Part shown: one piece after another, positions 26,304 through 35,117 of the stretch | How positions within the stretch are numbered: position 1 is the stretch's first letter | Layout of the letters: each line of letters opens with the position of its first letter | Assembly (NCBI GenBank): GCA_040394635.1 | Contig: JBEBRW010000007.1 | Location: 58,940 to 122,939 of the forward strand | Direction of reading: 5' to 3' | Length of the DNA stretch: 64,000 nucleotides | Source: UBA5239 sp040394635 | GTDB lineage: Bacteria; Verrucomicrobiota; Lentisphaeria; Victivallales; Victivallaceae | Translations under genes and position numbers: made by a program | The notes under the pieces: generated by a model | What the model saw: only the letters and a program-made list of their open reading frames with translations | Database searches by the model: none | Told to the model about the DNA's origin: nothing

Positions 26304-27500
26304 TTAAATTTTATTCAATTCCATAATGGACAGGAAAATCGACAATACCACCACCAGCACCATGCCGGCGAGAAACATGATCACCGCCGGTTCGAACAAG
26401 CTCAGCATGCGCTTGATCCGGCGCTTGGTCGCCACTTCCAGGTGCTCGGACACGCGGCTCAGCATTTCGCCGACGTAGCCGGACTCCTCGCCCACACGGA
26501 TTTTCGAGGCGGTGCCGGCCGGGATGTATTCGTTGCCGCTGAGGCTGGCGGAGAGCTTTTCCCCGCCCTTCAACCGGCCCTCGATATTACTGAAGCTCTC
26601 GCGAATGACCTGATTCTGGATCACCCGCACGGCGATCCGCACGGTTTTGATGATATCGACATGGTTTTTCACCAGAATCGACAGTGTCTGGATGAAACGC
26701 TGCATCTCGATCTCATTGATCAGCTTGCTGAAAATCGGGAGCTTCAGCGCGATGCGGTTGCGCCATTCGCGGACCTTGTCCGGGCCGACCCGGTAATAAA
26801 CGATTACGCCCGCGCAGAGTCCGATAACGAGCAGGATCAGTCCCCATAGGACCACCTTGCCCATGAAAATCAGAAACACCATCGACGGCGGGTTTTCCCG
26901 GCCCATGTCGGCGAAAATCTGGGAAAAACGCGGCACCAGCACCGTAAAAAGCACAATCCCCACGATGCCGGTGATCGACAGAATTACGGCCGGATAAATC
27001 GAACTGGTGATCAGGAACTCCTTCAATTCTTTGCTGTCGTCCATGAACTTGCGCAGTTCCTCGACCACTTCCGGCAGGCTGCCGGACTCCTCGCCGCTTT
27101 CGATCAGGTTCGCATAATACCCGGGAAACACGCTGCCGTAGGAACGCACCAGTTCGGAGAACCGCTTGCCCTCGTGCAGCCCCTGCCGCAGGGCGGAAAC
27201 AAACTGCCGCTGCTGGGGCTCGACGCAGCTCTCGATGATAATCGCCATGGCGCGCTCCAGCGGGATATTGGCGATCAGCAGCGGCGCGAGCTGGCTGGTG
27301 AAGTCATATACATCGACCTTGGAACGGCGCAACAGCGATGCCCCGGTACTTTTTTCGCCGTCCGTTTCGCCGCAGAAGCGCACCGGCCGCAAACCGCTCG
27401 AACGCAGTTTGCTCAGCGCTTCGTTGCTGTTTTCGGCCTCGATCACCACCTCATGCGGGCTCTGACCGGGTGCTGTGGCGATGTATTTATAGAGCGGCAT
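26304..27500 (-). CDS. gspF: Type II secretion inner-membrane platform protein GspF
   Basis: 398 residues, the usual GspF length. It holds two GspF domains: about 66-190 (TSQLAPLLIANIPLERAM, FSELVRSYGSVFPGYYANL, ESGEESGSLPEV) and about 265-395 (MQRFIQTLSILVKNHVDI, VGEESGYVGEML). Membrane segments lie near 170-190, 220-245 and 370-395. It anchors the ATPase GspE to the inner membrane. GGAG precedes the ATG; gspE ends 11 bp upstream. Confidence 0.95.
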   Translation of the reverse strand: MPLYKYIATAPGQSPHEVVIEAENSNEALSKLRSSGLRPVRFCGETDGEKSTGASLLRRSKVDVYDFTSQLAPLLIANIPLERAMAIIIESCVEPQQRQFVSALRQGLHEGKRFSELVRSYGSVFPGYYANLIESGEESGSLPEVVEELRKFMDDSKELKEFLITSSIYPAVILSITGIVGIVLFTVLVPRFSQIFADMGRENPPSMVFLIFMGKVVLWGLILLVIGLCAGVIVYYRVGPDKVREWRNRIALKLPIFSKLINEIEMQRFIQTLSILVKNHVDIIKTVRIAVRVIQNQVIRESFSNIEGRLKGGEKLSASLSGNEYIPAGTASKIRVGEESGYVGEMLSRVSEHLEVATKRRIKRMLSLFEPAVIMFLAGMVLVVVLSIFLSIMELNKI

Positions 27501-27511
27501 AAGTCCTCTCC

Positions 27512-29128
27512 TTACATTTCAGCGGTGGAACGCGCCAGTTCCTCGGCGGTGGTCACCCCGTCGCGGACCTTGGCCTGACCGTCCTGCAGCAGCGTGACCA
27601 TGCCGTGGGCCACGGCCAGCTTTTCGATTTCGGAACTCGGCAGGTTCTTATTGACCGCGCGGCGAATCTCGTCATTCATCCGCAACAGTTCGAAAATACC
27701 GCAGCGGCCCTTGAAACCGGTACCGTTGCAAGTGCGGCACTTGGCCTCGGCGCTGTCCTTGCCGGAGCCGTGACAAGTGCGGCAGACTTTGCGCACCAAC
27801 CGCTGCGACAATACGCCGTACAGCGCGGACGCCACCAGGAAGCTCTCCATGCCCATATCGATCAACCGCGTCACCGCGCCCACCGCGTCGTTGGTATGCA
27901 GCGTGCTCAGGACCAGGTGTCCGGTGAGCGCCGCGTTAATCGCAATGTCGGCGGTTTCCTGGTCGCGGATTTCCCCCACCAGGATAATATCCGGGTCCTG
28001 ACGCACGATCGAGCGCAGACCGGAGGCGAAAGTCACCCCGATTTTGGCGTTCACCTGCATCTGGCAGAGGCCGGGGGTTTTGTATTCCACCGGGTCCTCG
28101 ATGGTGATGATCTTTTTGCGGTTGTCATTCAGCTGCGAAATCACACTGTAAAGCGTGGTGGTTTTGCCGCTGCCGGTGGGGCCCACCACCAGGATCATGC
28201 CGTGCGGGATCTTGATCAGTTCGCGGAACTGCTCGAGATGCGCGTCGGATAAGCCCAGCGTTTTCAGGTCAAAAGTGATCGCTTCGCTGTTCAAGAGACG
28301 CAGTACGATGCTCTCGCCGGTCAGGATCGGGATGGTGCTCACGCGCATGTCCAGCTTGGTGCGGCCGAGCTGGAAATTGGTCCGGCCGTCCTGCGGCAGG
28401 CGGCTTTCCGCGATGTTCAGCCCGGCGATCAGCTTGATACGCGACGAAATGGCCGGGAACTGCGACTTCGGCACGCTCATGATCTCGGTCAGCACGCCGT
28501 CCACGCGGCAGCGCACGGACACGTGTTCCTCGCCCGGCTCCACGTGAATATCGCTGGCGCCCAGCTCGATGGCGCGGTTAAAAATATCGTTGACCAGCCG
28601 GACGATCCGCGCCTCGCCCGCCATGGAGCGCAGCGTGTTTTCGTCCTCGTAATTCATGCCGGCTTCGTTTTCTTCCACTTCGGCCTGGTTGCTGCGGCTG
28701 AGCAGCCGCTCCAGGAACGTGCGCCGGACAAACGAAAATTCGCACTTCAGCTGCAGCGCCTGCCGCACCTGAAACATGTGTTTATGAATATCGTACGGGT
28801 CGGAAACCAGCATCCGCATCGTACCCTCGCCCCACTCATAAGGCAAACACAAATTGGCGTTCAGGTACTCGTGGGAGAGCCCGGGGTAATACTCCGGCTG
28901 CTCGAGTTCCTCCTCGTCCATCGGTTCCACGCCGAGAACTTCGGTATAAAGTTTGACCAGCTCCGGCTCGCTGAAAGTGCCCTTTTCGACCAGACGGCGG
29001 TCGGCGGCGCGGTTACCCAATTCGGCCGCCAGCTCCGGGTACTCCGGCGCCAGTTCGACGATCCGGGCCTCGAGCGTTTTCAGCTGCTCGGCAAGATTGC
29101 TGGAATCGTTGTAAATCGTCGAAGCCAT
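27512..29128 (-). CDS. gspE: Type II secretion ATPase GspE
   Basis: 538 residues. The N-terminal domain spans about 1-150. The catalytic domain has Walker A GPTGSGKT (316-323), an Asp box around 344, a Walker B region DPDIILVGEIRD (378-389) and a His box GHLVLSTLHTND (403-414). A zinc-binding tetracysteine motif is formed by Cys449, Cys452, Cys464 and Cys467, typical of GspE/PilB. It powers pseudopilus assembly. The ATG overlaps the gspD stop by one base. Confidence 0.95.
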   Translation of the reverse strand: MASTIYNDSSNLAEQLKTLEARIVELAPEYPELAAELGNRAADRRLVEKGTFSEPELVKLYTEVLGVEPMDEEELEQPEYYPGLSHEYLNANLCLPYEWGEGTMRMLVSDPYDIHKHMFQVRQALQLKCEFSFVRRTFLERLLSRSNQAEVEENEAGMNYEDENTLRSMAGEARIVRLVNDIFNRAIELGASDIHVEPGEEHVSVRCRVDGVLTEIMSVPKSQFPAISSRIKLIAGLNIAESRLPQDGRTNFQLGRTKLDMRVSTIPILTGESIVLRLLNSEAITFDLKTLGLSDAHLEQFRELIKIPHGMILVVGPTGSGKTTTLYSVISQLNDNRKKIITIEDPVEYKTPGLCQMQVNAKIGVTFASGLRSIVRQDPDIILVGEIRDQETADIAINAALTGHLVLSTLHTNDAVGAVTRLIDMGMESFLVASALYGVLSQRLVRKVCRTCHGSGKDSAEAKCRTCNGTGFKGRCGIFELLRMNDEIRRAVNKNLPSSEIEKLAVAHGMVTLLQDGQAKVRDGVTTAEELARSTAEM

Positions 29129-31488
29129 CAGATTTCTTTCTCCGATTTGCTGCTGTTTTCAATGCCCTTGATGATCTTGACGCGGACCTGATCGGCGACT
29201 TCCTCGTCTTCGATGGCTTTTTCGAACCGGCTCAGGGTCTTGACCGACTCGTTGTAACGCTGGATCATGTCCTCGACCCGGCTCTTTTCATCGATGATAT
29301 AACAGGTGATCATGACCAGCAGCTCGGTGCGCGTGGTGGACATATCGGTGCTGCCGACCAGGCGGTTGATGAGCGGAATATCCGCCAGCAGCGGGAGCGA
29401 CTGCAGGTTGTCCTTGAGTTTTTCCTGAATCATGCCGCCGATGATCATGGTCCTGCCGTTGCTCACGGTCATGGAGGTCTGGAGGATGCGCTGGTTGATG
29501 ACCGGGGTGTCGGTGGCGGAGGTGATGGTGTTCGTTACCGCCTCGGAAACTTCCTGAATCAGGTCCAGCGCGATCAGGTTCGTGCTGGTGATCTGCGGGG
29601 TGATGGTCAGATTGACCCCGGTGGGCTCGTAGGTGTAACTGCGGACGATATTGTCCGTGGTGTTCACGCTGGTCATATCCTGCGTCAACAGCGGCACCCG
29701 CTGGCCGACCTTGACCAGAGCCTCGGTGTTGCTGCTGACCACGACCTGGGGGCTGGAGATGATTTTCAGCTTCTGACGTCCGGCCAGCGCGCGGAGGAAA
29801 CCGAACTTTTCGTCCGGGTTATTGGGATTGAAGATGCCGAATTTGAATCCTTCCGCGTTCGGATTGCCCCGGTCGAGGTTATTGTAATTGGTCCCGATTT
29901 CGGTGCCGGTATTGCCGGTGGTGCCGATGGTATTGAACTCGATACCGAATTCATTGCTGTCGGTCAAGCCGATTTCCACGATCAGCACCTGCAGCAGCAC
30001 CTGCGCCGGCATGATATCGAGCTTGTCGAGCAGGGCCTTGATGGTGGCATAGGTGCGGGCGGTGGTACGGATGACCAGGCGGTTGTTGACGCCGTCGGCG
30101 AAGATCCGGACCGGTTTTTCGAACACGCCGGAAACCTTGTCGATCTTGGTATTTTCAAGGTTGTTGGTGGAGTTGCGGTTGGCGATGCTGGAGTTGGTCG
30201 TGGAGGTCAGATTCCGGTTGGTGGTGGAGGCCAGCGACTCGGTGCGCTCGGTGGTGGTCCGGCTGGTGTCGGACTGGCTGGTGGTATCCACGGTGATCGA
30301 AGACCCCTGCGCCGTGAAAATGACAGACAATGCCTGCGCCAGTTCCGTGGCCTTGCTGTGCGCTACTTTATACACATACGCGCGCTCCTGCGTGGAGGCC
30401 TCGGCATTGTCCAGGATGCGGATCCATTCGCGGATTTCGGTCAGGGTTTCCTCGGTGGCGGCGGTGGCCACCAGCAAATTCAGGCGGTCGACGGAGCTCA
30501 GACGGACGGCCCCGGGGTCCTCGGTCTGGGTGTTGCCGTCGACCAATACGACCGGCAAGCCGATGACCGGCAGGACTTCGGAGAGCTCCTGGCCCACGCG
30601 CGACGGCAAAACATTGTTGCAGTAAAAAACCGTACGCGGCCACTTGGCCCGCCCCGGCTGGTCCACGGTTTCCAGAATCTGGCGGATCTTGGAAATATTG
30701 TCGGTGTGGTCGGAAATCATCAATATGTTCTGGCGGCTCAACTCGACGATGGTTCCTTCCTTGGACAGGAACGGCTTCAGCTGGTTGACCAGGTCCTTGG
30801 AACTGGCGTTCAGCAGCGCATAGGAAATCAGCTCGCTGGTAGCGCCGAAACGGTTGCGGGCGCGGCCGTTGCGGGGAGCACCCTGCTGGGGCATTTTTTC
30901 CGCCGGCATGAATTTGAGCATCTGACCGTTGCGGACAACGCCGGCGTTGGCCATTTTCAGCATTTCGTCAAAGGCTTCCCAGAGTTCGCGGCGGGTCATG
31001 GTGGAGTTGATGTTCAGCGTGACCACGCTTTTCAGGTCCGAATCGGCAGTGAAGTTGAAACCGAGGACATCGGCGAAGGCGGGCAGCGTATCGATCAGCG
31101 CCACGGTGTTGAAAATCAGCATCACTTCCACCGGTTCGTCGGCGTCGATCAGGATGAAATCCTCATAAAAAGGCGAGGATTTGCCGCGGGGTTTGCTGCC
31201 GTCCGCCTTGCGGCTGTCGCGGGACAGGTTTTCGGCCTGCGCCTTCAGCTCGCTCACGTTGGCGTCTTCTTCGGGCACGACCATGCCGTCCTGATTATGA
31301 TCCTTCGAGGTAGTGACGAATTTCCGCTCTTCGTTGCGCCGGATAAAGTCGTATTTATCGTCCGGATCTTCCTCTTTGACCCCGGAGGTAAAAAAATCGG
31401 CGCAGGCGCCGCTCAACAGCAGCATGGCCGCCGCCGCAGGCAGCATCCAGATCCGGTGGCGCGAAACTTCCCGTAAACTGTTTTTCAT
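29128..31488 (-). CDS. gspD: Type II secretion outer-membrane secretin GspD
   Basis: 786 residues from the preferred ATG at 31488, which has AAGGA 7 nt upstream. An in-frame ATG at 31518 has no good ribosome site. The signal peptide ends near LLLSGACADF; the cysteine is not in a strict lipobox. Periplasmic N-domains follow, with a long Ser/Thr/Asn-rich insert (TTNRNLTSTTNSSIANRNST) in the N3 region. The secretin core contains VLLQVLIVEIGLTDSNEFGI, VGQRVPLLTQ, GVNLTITPQI and TELLVMITCYII. It forms the exit channel in the outer membrane. Central gene of the operon. Confidence 0.93.
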   Translation of the reverse strand: MKNSLREVSRHRIWMLPAAAAMLLLSGACADFFTSGVKEEDPDDKYDFIRRNEERKFVTTSKDHNQDGMVVPEEDANVSELKAQAENLSRDSRKADGSKPRGKSSPFYEDFILIDADEPVEVMLIFNTVALIDTLPAFADVLGFNFTADSDLKSVVTLNINSTMTRRELWEAFDEMLKMANAGVVRNGQMLKFMPAEKMPQQGAPRNGRARNRFGATSELISYALLNASSKDLVNQLKPFLSKEGTIVELSRQNILMISDHTDNISKIRQILETVDQPGRAKWPRTVFYCNNVLPSRVGQELSEVLPVIGLPVVLVDGNTQTEDPGAVRLSSVDRLNLLVATAATEETLTEIREWIRILDNAEASTQERAYVYKVAHSKATELAQALSVIFTAQGSSITVDTTSQSDTSRTTTERTESLASTTNRNLTSTTNSSIANRNSTNNLENTKIDKVSGVFEKPVRIFADGVNNRLVIRTTARTYATIKALLDKLDIMPAQVLLQVLIVEIGLTDSNEFGIEFNTIGTTGNTGTEIGTNYNNLDRGNPNAEGFKFGIFNPNNPDEKFGFLRALAGRQKLKIISSPQVVVSSNTEALVKVGQRVPLLTQDMTSVNTTDNIVRSYTYEPTGVNLTITPQITSTNLIALDLIQEVSEAVTNTITSATDTPVINQRILQTSMTVSNGRTMIIGGMIQEKLKDNLQSLPLLADIPLINRLVGSTDMSTTRTELLVMITCYIIDEKSRVEDMIQRYNESVKTLSRFEKAIEDEEVADQVRVKIIKGIENSSKSEKEI

Positions 31489-31521
31489 ATCGTGTTCCTT
31501 GAATAGGTTAATTTTCATAAG

Positions 31522-32250
31522 TTATCTGCCGCGGGCGGCGGCTGTGCCCGTATTGCGGGCGGGGACCTGACCCTGCCGGCCCTGCTGCTGTTGCTGTTGT
31601 TGCTGCTGCATTTGCTGCTGCATCAGGCGGTTCTGCTGGTTCATCATCTGGCCCATCATCCGCATCTGGCCCATCATCATCATCTGCTGGATCTGCTGTG
31701 CGTTCGGCTGGCGGTTGGTCTGGGTCTGGCCGGTGGTGTTGATGTTCCGCCCGGCGGTTTCCAGCGGCAGCTCCAAGGTGCTGCCGCTGCGGCTCAGCGT
31801 GACCTTGCCGCTGTCGATGGCGGCCACCGTATAGCCGTTGCTCATCACTTCGCCCACCTGGAAATAAAGCTTTTCCGCCTGCTGCTGGTTGGTTCCGGCG
31901 CGGACCGGCCCTCGCTGCTGCGTCCGCTGCTGGATGATCGCGCCCTGGGAATTGCCGATTTTGTAAATGCCGAGCAGCGTCATCTGCGGGCGGCTGGCGC
32001 CGCGCCCCGCCACCGCGTCCGGACAGCGCGTGAGATTGAAAAGATTGTAGCGCGTGACCAGAGTCCCGGCCTCGCTCACGCTCATCGGAGTAGCCGCCGG
32101 AGCCGTAACCTTGGTCGCGGTTTCCGTGCTCACGGCACGGTCGCGCCCGACGGTGAATTCCTCCTCACCGGAACTCTTGAAGAAGCCGGACACCCTCCAG
32201 ATCACGATGCCGATCAACGCGATATTCAGCAATGTCAGGAATATTTTCAT
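31522..32250 (-). CDS. gspC: GspC-like T2SS protein with Met/Gln-rich C-terminus
   Basis: 242 residues. An N-terminal membrane segment (MKIFLTLLNIALIGIVIW) leads to a periplasmic region. A GspC/PilP homology-region-like domain spans about 65-165 (YNLFNL, MTLLGIYKIGNSQGAII, YFQVGEVMSNGYTVAAIDSG, VTLSRSGSTLELPL). GspC links the inner platform to the secretin. Instead of a PDZ domain, residues about 180-230 are almost all Met, Gln and Asn, with eight or more Gln in a row. Strong GGAG ribosome site; placed directly upstream of gspD. Confidence 0.8.
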   Translation of the reverse strand: MKIFLTLLNIALIGIVIWRVSGFFKSSGEEEFTVGRDRAVSTETATKVTAPAATPMSVSEAGTLVTRYNLFNLTRCPDAVAGRGASRPQMTLLGIYKIGNSQGAIIQQRTQQRGPVRAGTNQQQAEKLYFQVGEVMSNGYTVAAIDSGKVTLSRSGSTLELPLETAGRNINTTGQTQTNRQPNAQQIQQMMMMGQMRMMGQMMNQQNRLMQQQMQQQQQQQQQGRQGQVPARNTGTAAARGR

Positions 32251-32268
32251 TGTTCGTCTCCTTCTCCT

Positions 32269-32853
32269 TTATTTGGACGCGGGTTCCACGGCGATCAGGC
32301 GCAGCGTGCCGGTGAAAAACAGCCGGTCGGAGTTCTGCAGACTCTCCTGCCGCAGGTCCACGCGTTTCCAATACAACTTAGGCGTCACCTTGTAAATTTC
32401 TTCATAAAAGTTGGTCAGCAGCTCCAGCGTCTCCACCCCGCCCATGTCGATTTCCAGAAACTGCAGGTCGTTGTTGATCCGGCTGCGCCGGACGGTGCCG
32501 ATGCTGTTCAACTTCAAACCCGCCGTCTGGGCGGCTTCCTCGATTTTTTTGCGCAGTTCCACGTCGGCGTTGCCGTTTACTTCCTCTTTCCAGAAGCCGG
32601 CCAGGTTGGCTTTGTAGAGCTTCTCGGCGGTTTCCACGTCTTTCAGCTTCTTCTCCAGCGCGGCCATGTCGGCGGCGGCTTTTTTCTGCTTGTCGCTCAG
32701 CTGTTCCAGACGGGACTTGCTGGGGATGATGCTGCCGATGCTGCCGCCCATCTGCCAGAGCAGGAACAATCCGCAGAACACCAACCCGCCTGCGATGAAC
32801 AATACTTGCGCCTTCTTGGAACTGCGGAATTTTTTGATCATATCATTTGCCAC
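32269..32853 (-). CDS. GspM/PilO-like T2SS assembly protein
   Basis: 194 residues. A single membrane segment lies near 18-36 (AQVLFIAGGLVFCGLFLLW), followed by a coiled coil (about 45-85) and a ferredoxin-like periplasmic domain (LQFLEIDMGGVETLELLTNF). This is the PilO/GspM plan. It starts at GTG (32853) with GGAG 6 nt upstream, overlapping the end of the preceding gene by 11 bp. It would pair with the GspL/PilN-like neighbour in the inner-membrane platform. Confidence 0.75.
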   Translation of the reverse strand: MANDMIKKFRSSKKAQVLFIAGGLVFCGLFLLWQMGGSIGSIIPSKSRLEQLSDKQKKAAADMAALEKKLKDVETAEKLYKANLAGFWKEEVNGNADVELRKKIEEAAQTAGLKLNSIGTVRRSRINNDLQFLEIDMGGVETLELLTNFYEEIYKVTPKLYWKRVDLRQESLQNSDRLFFTGTLRLIAVEPASK

Positions 32854-34105
32854 CGGTAGCTCCTTTGGCGGGTTGTTCGACGCGCCCCAGCCGCAGCGTC
32901 ACCATCATAATCGTATCATTCATCTGCCGGTTCTGAAACGAATTCACCTTGAACATCGGCACCCGCCGCAGCGTCGAAACCATATCCAGGTTCTGCTGCG
33001 CGGTCTGAATCGTCAGATCCACCGTGCTTTCGCTCCAGCGGAGGTTGGTCACCAGCGCCTGTGCGGGCATGGCTTCCGAGAGCCGCGCGAGGTTGATCAG
33101 CATATCATGGTCGCCGATATTCAACTCGTTCACGCGTACCATTTCCTTGTATTCCTTGTCCTTTTTGCGCAGCGTATCCTGCGCTTCTTTTGTCCGCCGC
33201 GCCAGACCGCTGATCTGATTGTCCAGCCGTTTGTACTCCTGCCGGTAATCGGCCAGGTTGCGAATAAAGGAAAATCCGAACAGCGCCACCAGGATCACTC
33301 CCAGCAGCGCCGCCAGCCGCATCTGATTGCGGAAGCGCTGCGGGCGCAGAAATGGCGGCAGTACCGCCAGCCCGGCCTGTTGTTTGCGGAAGTCGGCATT
33401 TTCGGCATAACGGCCCAACATGATCGGAGTAATGAATTTCCGCAGTATTTTCTCGGTATCGGTACCGCACCTGGGGTCGAGCGTCACTTCGTTTTTCAGG
33501 AATTTGATCAATCCGGTGTTGTATTCGACGGAGCCGCTGCCCGCCGGGTGCCACGAGTTATTGCTCCAATAAAAATCGCTTTCCAGCTCCGGCAGCAAAA
33601 CTTTGTCCGCCCCGGCCTGTTCCGGCAAAGCCAGCAGCGGATAGATGAAGGCGTCGACACGGCGGCGGCGCTTCGCCAGCGCATTGCACAGCGGCAGCAG
33701 CGCCCCGGCCGGGAACCCGTACACGGACACCTCCTGCTCCTCCGCGGCGCTCACGGCCCCGGTGGTAAACTGCAGACGGAAGTCCGCCGGCAACTGCAAG
33801 ACCTGCTCCTGAGCGTCGAAAATCAACGCCGAAGCCATTTCCTTGCTCGACATTTCCGGCGCCCTGGTCCGGAAGAAAAATCCGCCGTCCAGCGCCGAAC
33901 CGATGATCAGGATCTGGCGCTTGCCCACGTCCAGTTCTTTGGCCATCGCCCCCAGCGCGTCGGCGAGCTCAATGCCGTCCGCGTTGTACTCCGCCGTCTT
34001 CAGAACCGTCAGCTGCTTGCGGCGGCGCTGCATCACCACTCCGCGCAACTGCCCGGATTTGGCCAGGGTTATGACTGCATATTCAGGTGCAGAAAATAAA
34101 ATCAT
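32843..34105 (-). CDS. GspL-like (PilM-PilN fusion-like) T2SS platform protein
   Basis: 420 residues. About 1-250 is a cytoplasmic actin-like region (ELADALGAMAKELDVGKRQI, FTTGAVSAAEEQEVSVYGF), as in GspL or PilM. A membrane segment lies near 267-287 (MRLAALLGVILVALFGFSFI). The rest is a coiled coil plus a PilN-like periplasmic domain (LARLSEAMPAQALVTNLRWS). It recruits GspE in known systems. Nucleotide-binding residues of true PilM are not obvious. Confidence 0.75.
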   Translation of the reverse strand: MILFSAPEYAVITLAKSGQLRGVVMQRRRKQLTVLKTAEYNADGIELADALGAMAKELDVGKRQILIIGSALDGGFFFRTRAPEMSSKEMASALIFDAQEQVLQLPADFRLQFTTGAVSAAEEQEVSVYGFPAGALLPLCNALAKRRRRVDAFIYPLLALPEQAGADKVLLPELESDFYWSNNSWHPAGSGSVEYNTGLIKFLKNEVTLDPRCGTDTEKILRKFITPIMLGRYAENADFRKQQAGLAVLPPFLRPQRFRNQMRLAALLGVILVALFGFSFIRNLADYRQEYKRLDNQISGLARRTKEAQDTLRKKDKEYKEMVRVNELNIGDHDMLINLARLSEAMPAQALVTNLRWSESTVDLTIQTAQQNLDMVSTLRRVPMFKVNSFQNRQMNDTIMMVTLRLGRVEQPAKGATGGK

Positions 34106-34120
34106 CTGATTAATTTCCCG

Positions 34121-35008
34121 TTACCCGCCCCAACCGGGAGGGCCGCCCCAGCCGCCCTGGCGACGGTTGTTGTTATTGTTGTTGTTGTTCTGCTGCGGCA
34201 CTTCCACCTGAATCACCCGGGTCGAAGCCGCACGGGCCACGACCTGTTTCTTCAAATCCTCCGCATTCAGCCCGGCTTTCTGGAAAAGCTCGCGGAATTT
34301 CTCGCGGGCCAGCTCCGGGTCCTCGTCGCGCAATTTGACGATTTCGGCGTATTCCTCCGGGTAACGGCGCTGCAGGATCGAGTTGGCGCGCTCCACGGCC
34401 AGCCGGGCGACGTTGCGCGGGGCCACGGCTTTGCCCGGCGGTTCGCCTTCGGGCAACTTCACCTCGGCTTTTTCGGCCAGTTCGCGCAGCTTGACCAAAG
34501 CAGCGGCCATGTCGGTCTCGCGCAATTTGGCGATTTCAGCATATTCATCGGGAAATTTTTCTTTGATGGCGTTTTCGGCCTTGGTCCACTCTTCGAGGGC
34601 ATTTTTCTGTTCGTTCGCGGCATCGGGACGGCGCTGGTCGCCGTTGCGTCCGCCACGTCCGCCGCCGAAGCTCGGCATTTCAATTCCGGCTTTCTGGGCC
34701 AGTTCCTGGCGCTTCTGCATGGCGGCGCGCCGGTCGCCGGCGGCATCGAGCTTTTCGAGCTCTTTATATTCCTCGGGCAACTTTTCCTTGATCTGCGCGT
34801 CCGCCTTGGCCATTGCCTCGCGGATGGCTTCGAAACCGCTGCCGCCCCCGCCGGGGCCTCCGCCTCCGGGTCCGCCACCGTTTCCGCGGTTGCCACGGCC
34901 GCGATTGCTGCGGTTTTCGCCGCCTCCTGTACTCTCCTGCTGGTCCTGACCGAACAGTGTCACGGTCAATGCCAGCAGCGGCAGTATCCATAAAATCCGT
35001 TTCAGCAT
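34121..35008 (-). CDS. Secreted repeat protein heading the T2SS operon, unknown function
   Basis: 295 residues with a signal peptide (MLKRILWILPLLALTVTLFG). A Gly-rich hinge (about 44-57) is followed by three repeats of about 45 residues. Their shared pattern is a (Y/F/L)P(E/D)EY(A/K)E(I/L) core, then a charged helix ending (R/Q)EL(A/F).KA: about 67-111, 142-185 and 206-250. The tail has eight Asn in a row and WGGPPGWGG. No family was recognised. It is the first gene of the T2SS operon, 15 bp before the GspL-like gene, so it probably works in the periplasm with the secretion machine as a scaffold or pilotin-like factor. Inference only. Confidence 0.8.
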   Translation of the reverse strand: MLKRILWILPLLALTVTLFGQDQQESTGGGENRSNRGRGNRGNGGGPGGGGPGGGGSGFEAIREAMAKADAQIKEKLPEEYKELEKLDAAGDRRAAMQKRQELAQKAGIEMPSFGGGRGGRNGDQRRPDAANEQKNALEEWTKAENAIKEKFPDEYAEIAKLRETDMAAALVKLRELAEKAEVKLPEGEPPGKAVAPRNVARLAVERANSILQRRYPEEYAEIVKLRDEDPELAREKFRELFQKAGLNAEDLKKQVVARAASTRVIQVEVPQQNNNNNNNNRRQGGWGGPPGWGG

Positions 35009-35031
35009 GATTGCGCCCTTATTTTTATTGT

Positions 35032-35077
35032 TAAAAGCTATTTCAACAATACCATAACGTCACAAAGATAGCTTTTA
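35032..35077. repeat. 10-bp inverted repeat upstream of the T2SS operon
   Basis: TAAAAGCTAT (35032-35041) and ATAGCTTTTA (35068-35077) are perfect inverted copies, separated by 26 bp, in the AT-rich gap between the EIIA-CBS gene and the T2SS operon. It could be a regulator site, a leader hairpin or a terminator for the upstream gene. Confidence 0.4.
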
Positions 35078-35117
35078 TTTTAGTAAATACAAAAAAATAT
35101 TGAATTTTTATGAAAAA

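Noticed and set aside
30358..34099. Plus-strand frames of 372, 422 and 477 codons
   Set aside because: Antisense to gspD, gspC, gspM-like and gspL-like genes, which carry recognisable motifs and tight operon spacing.
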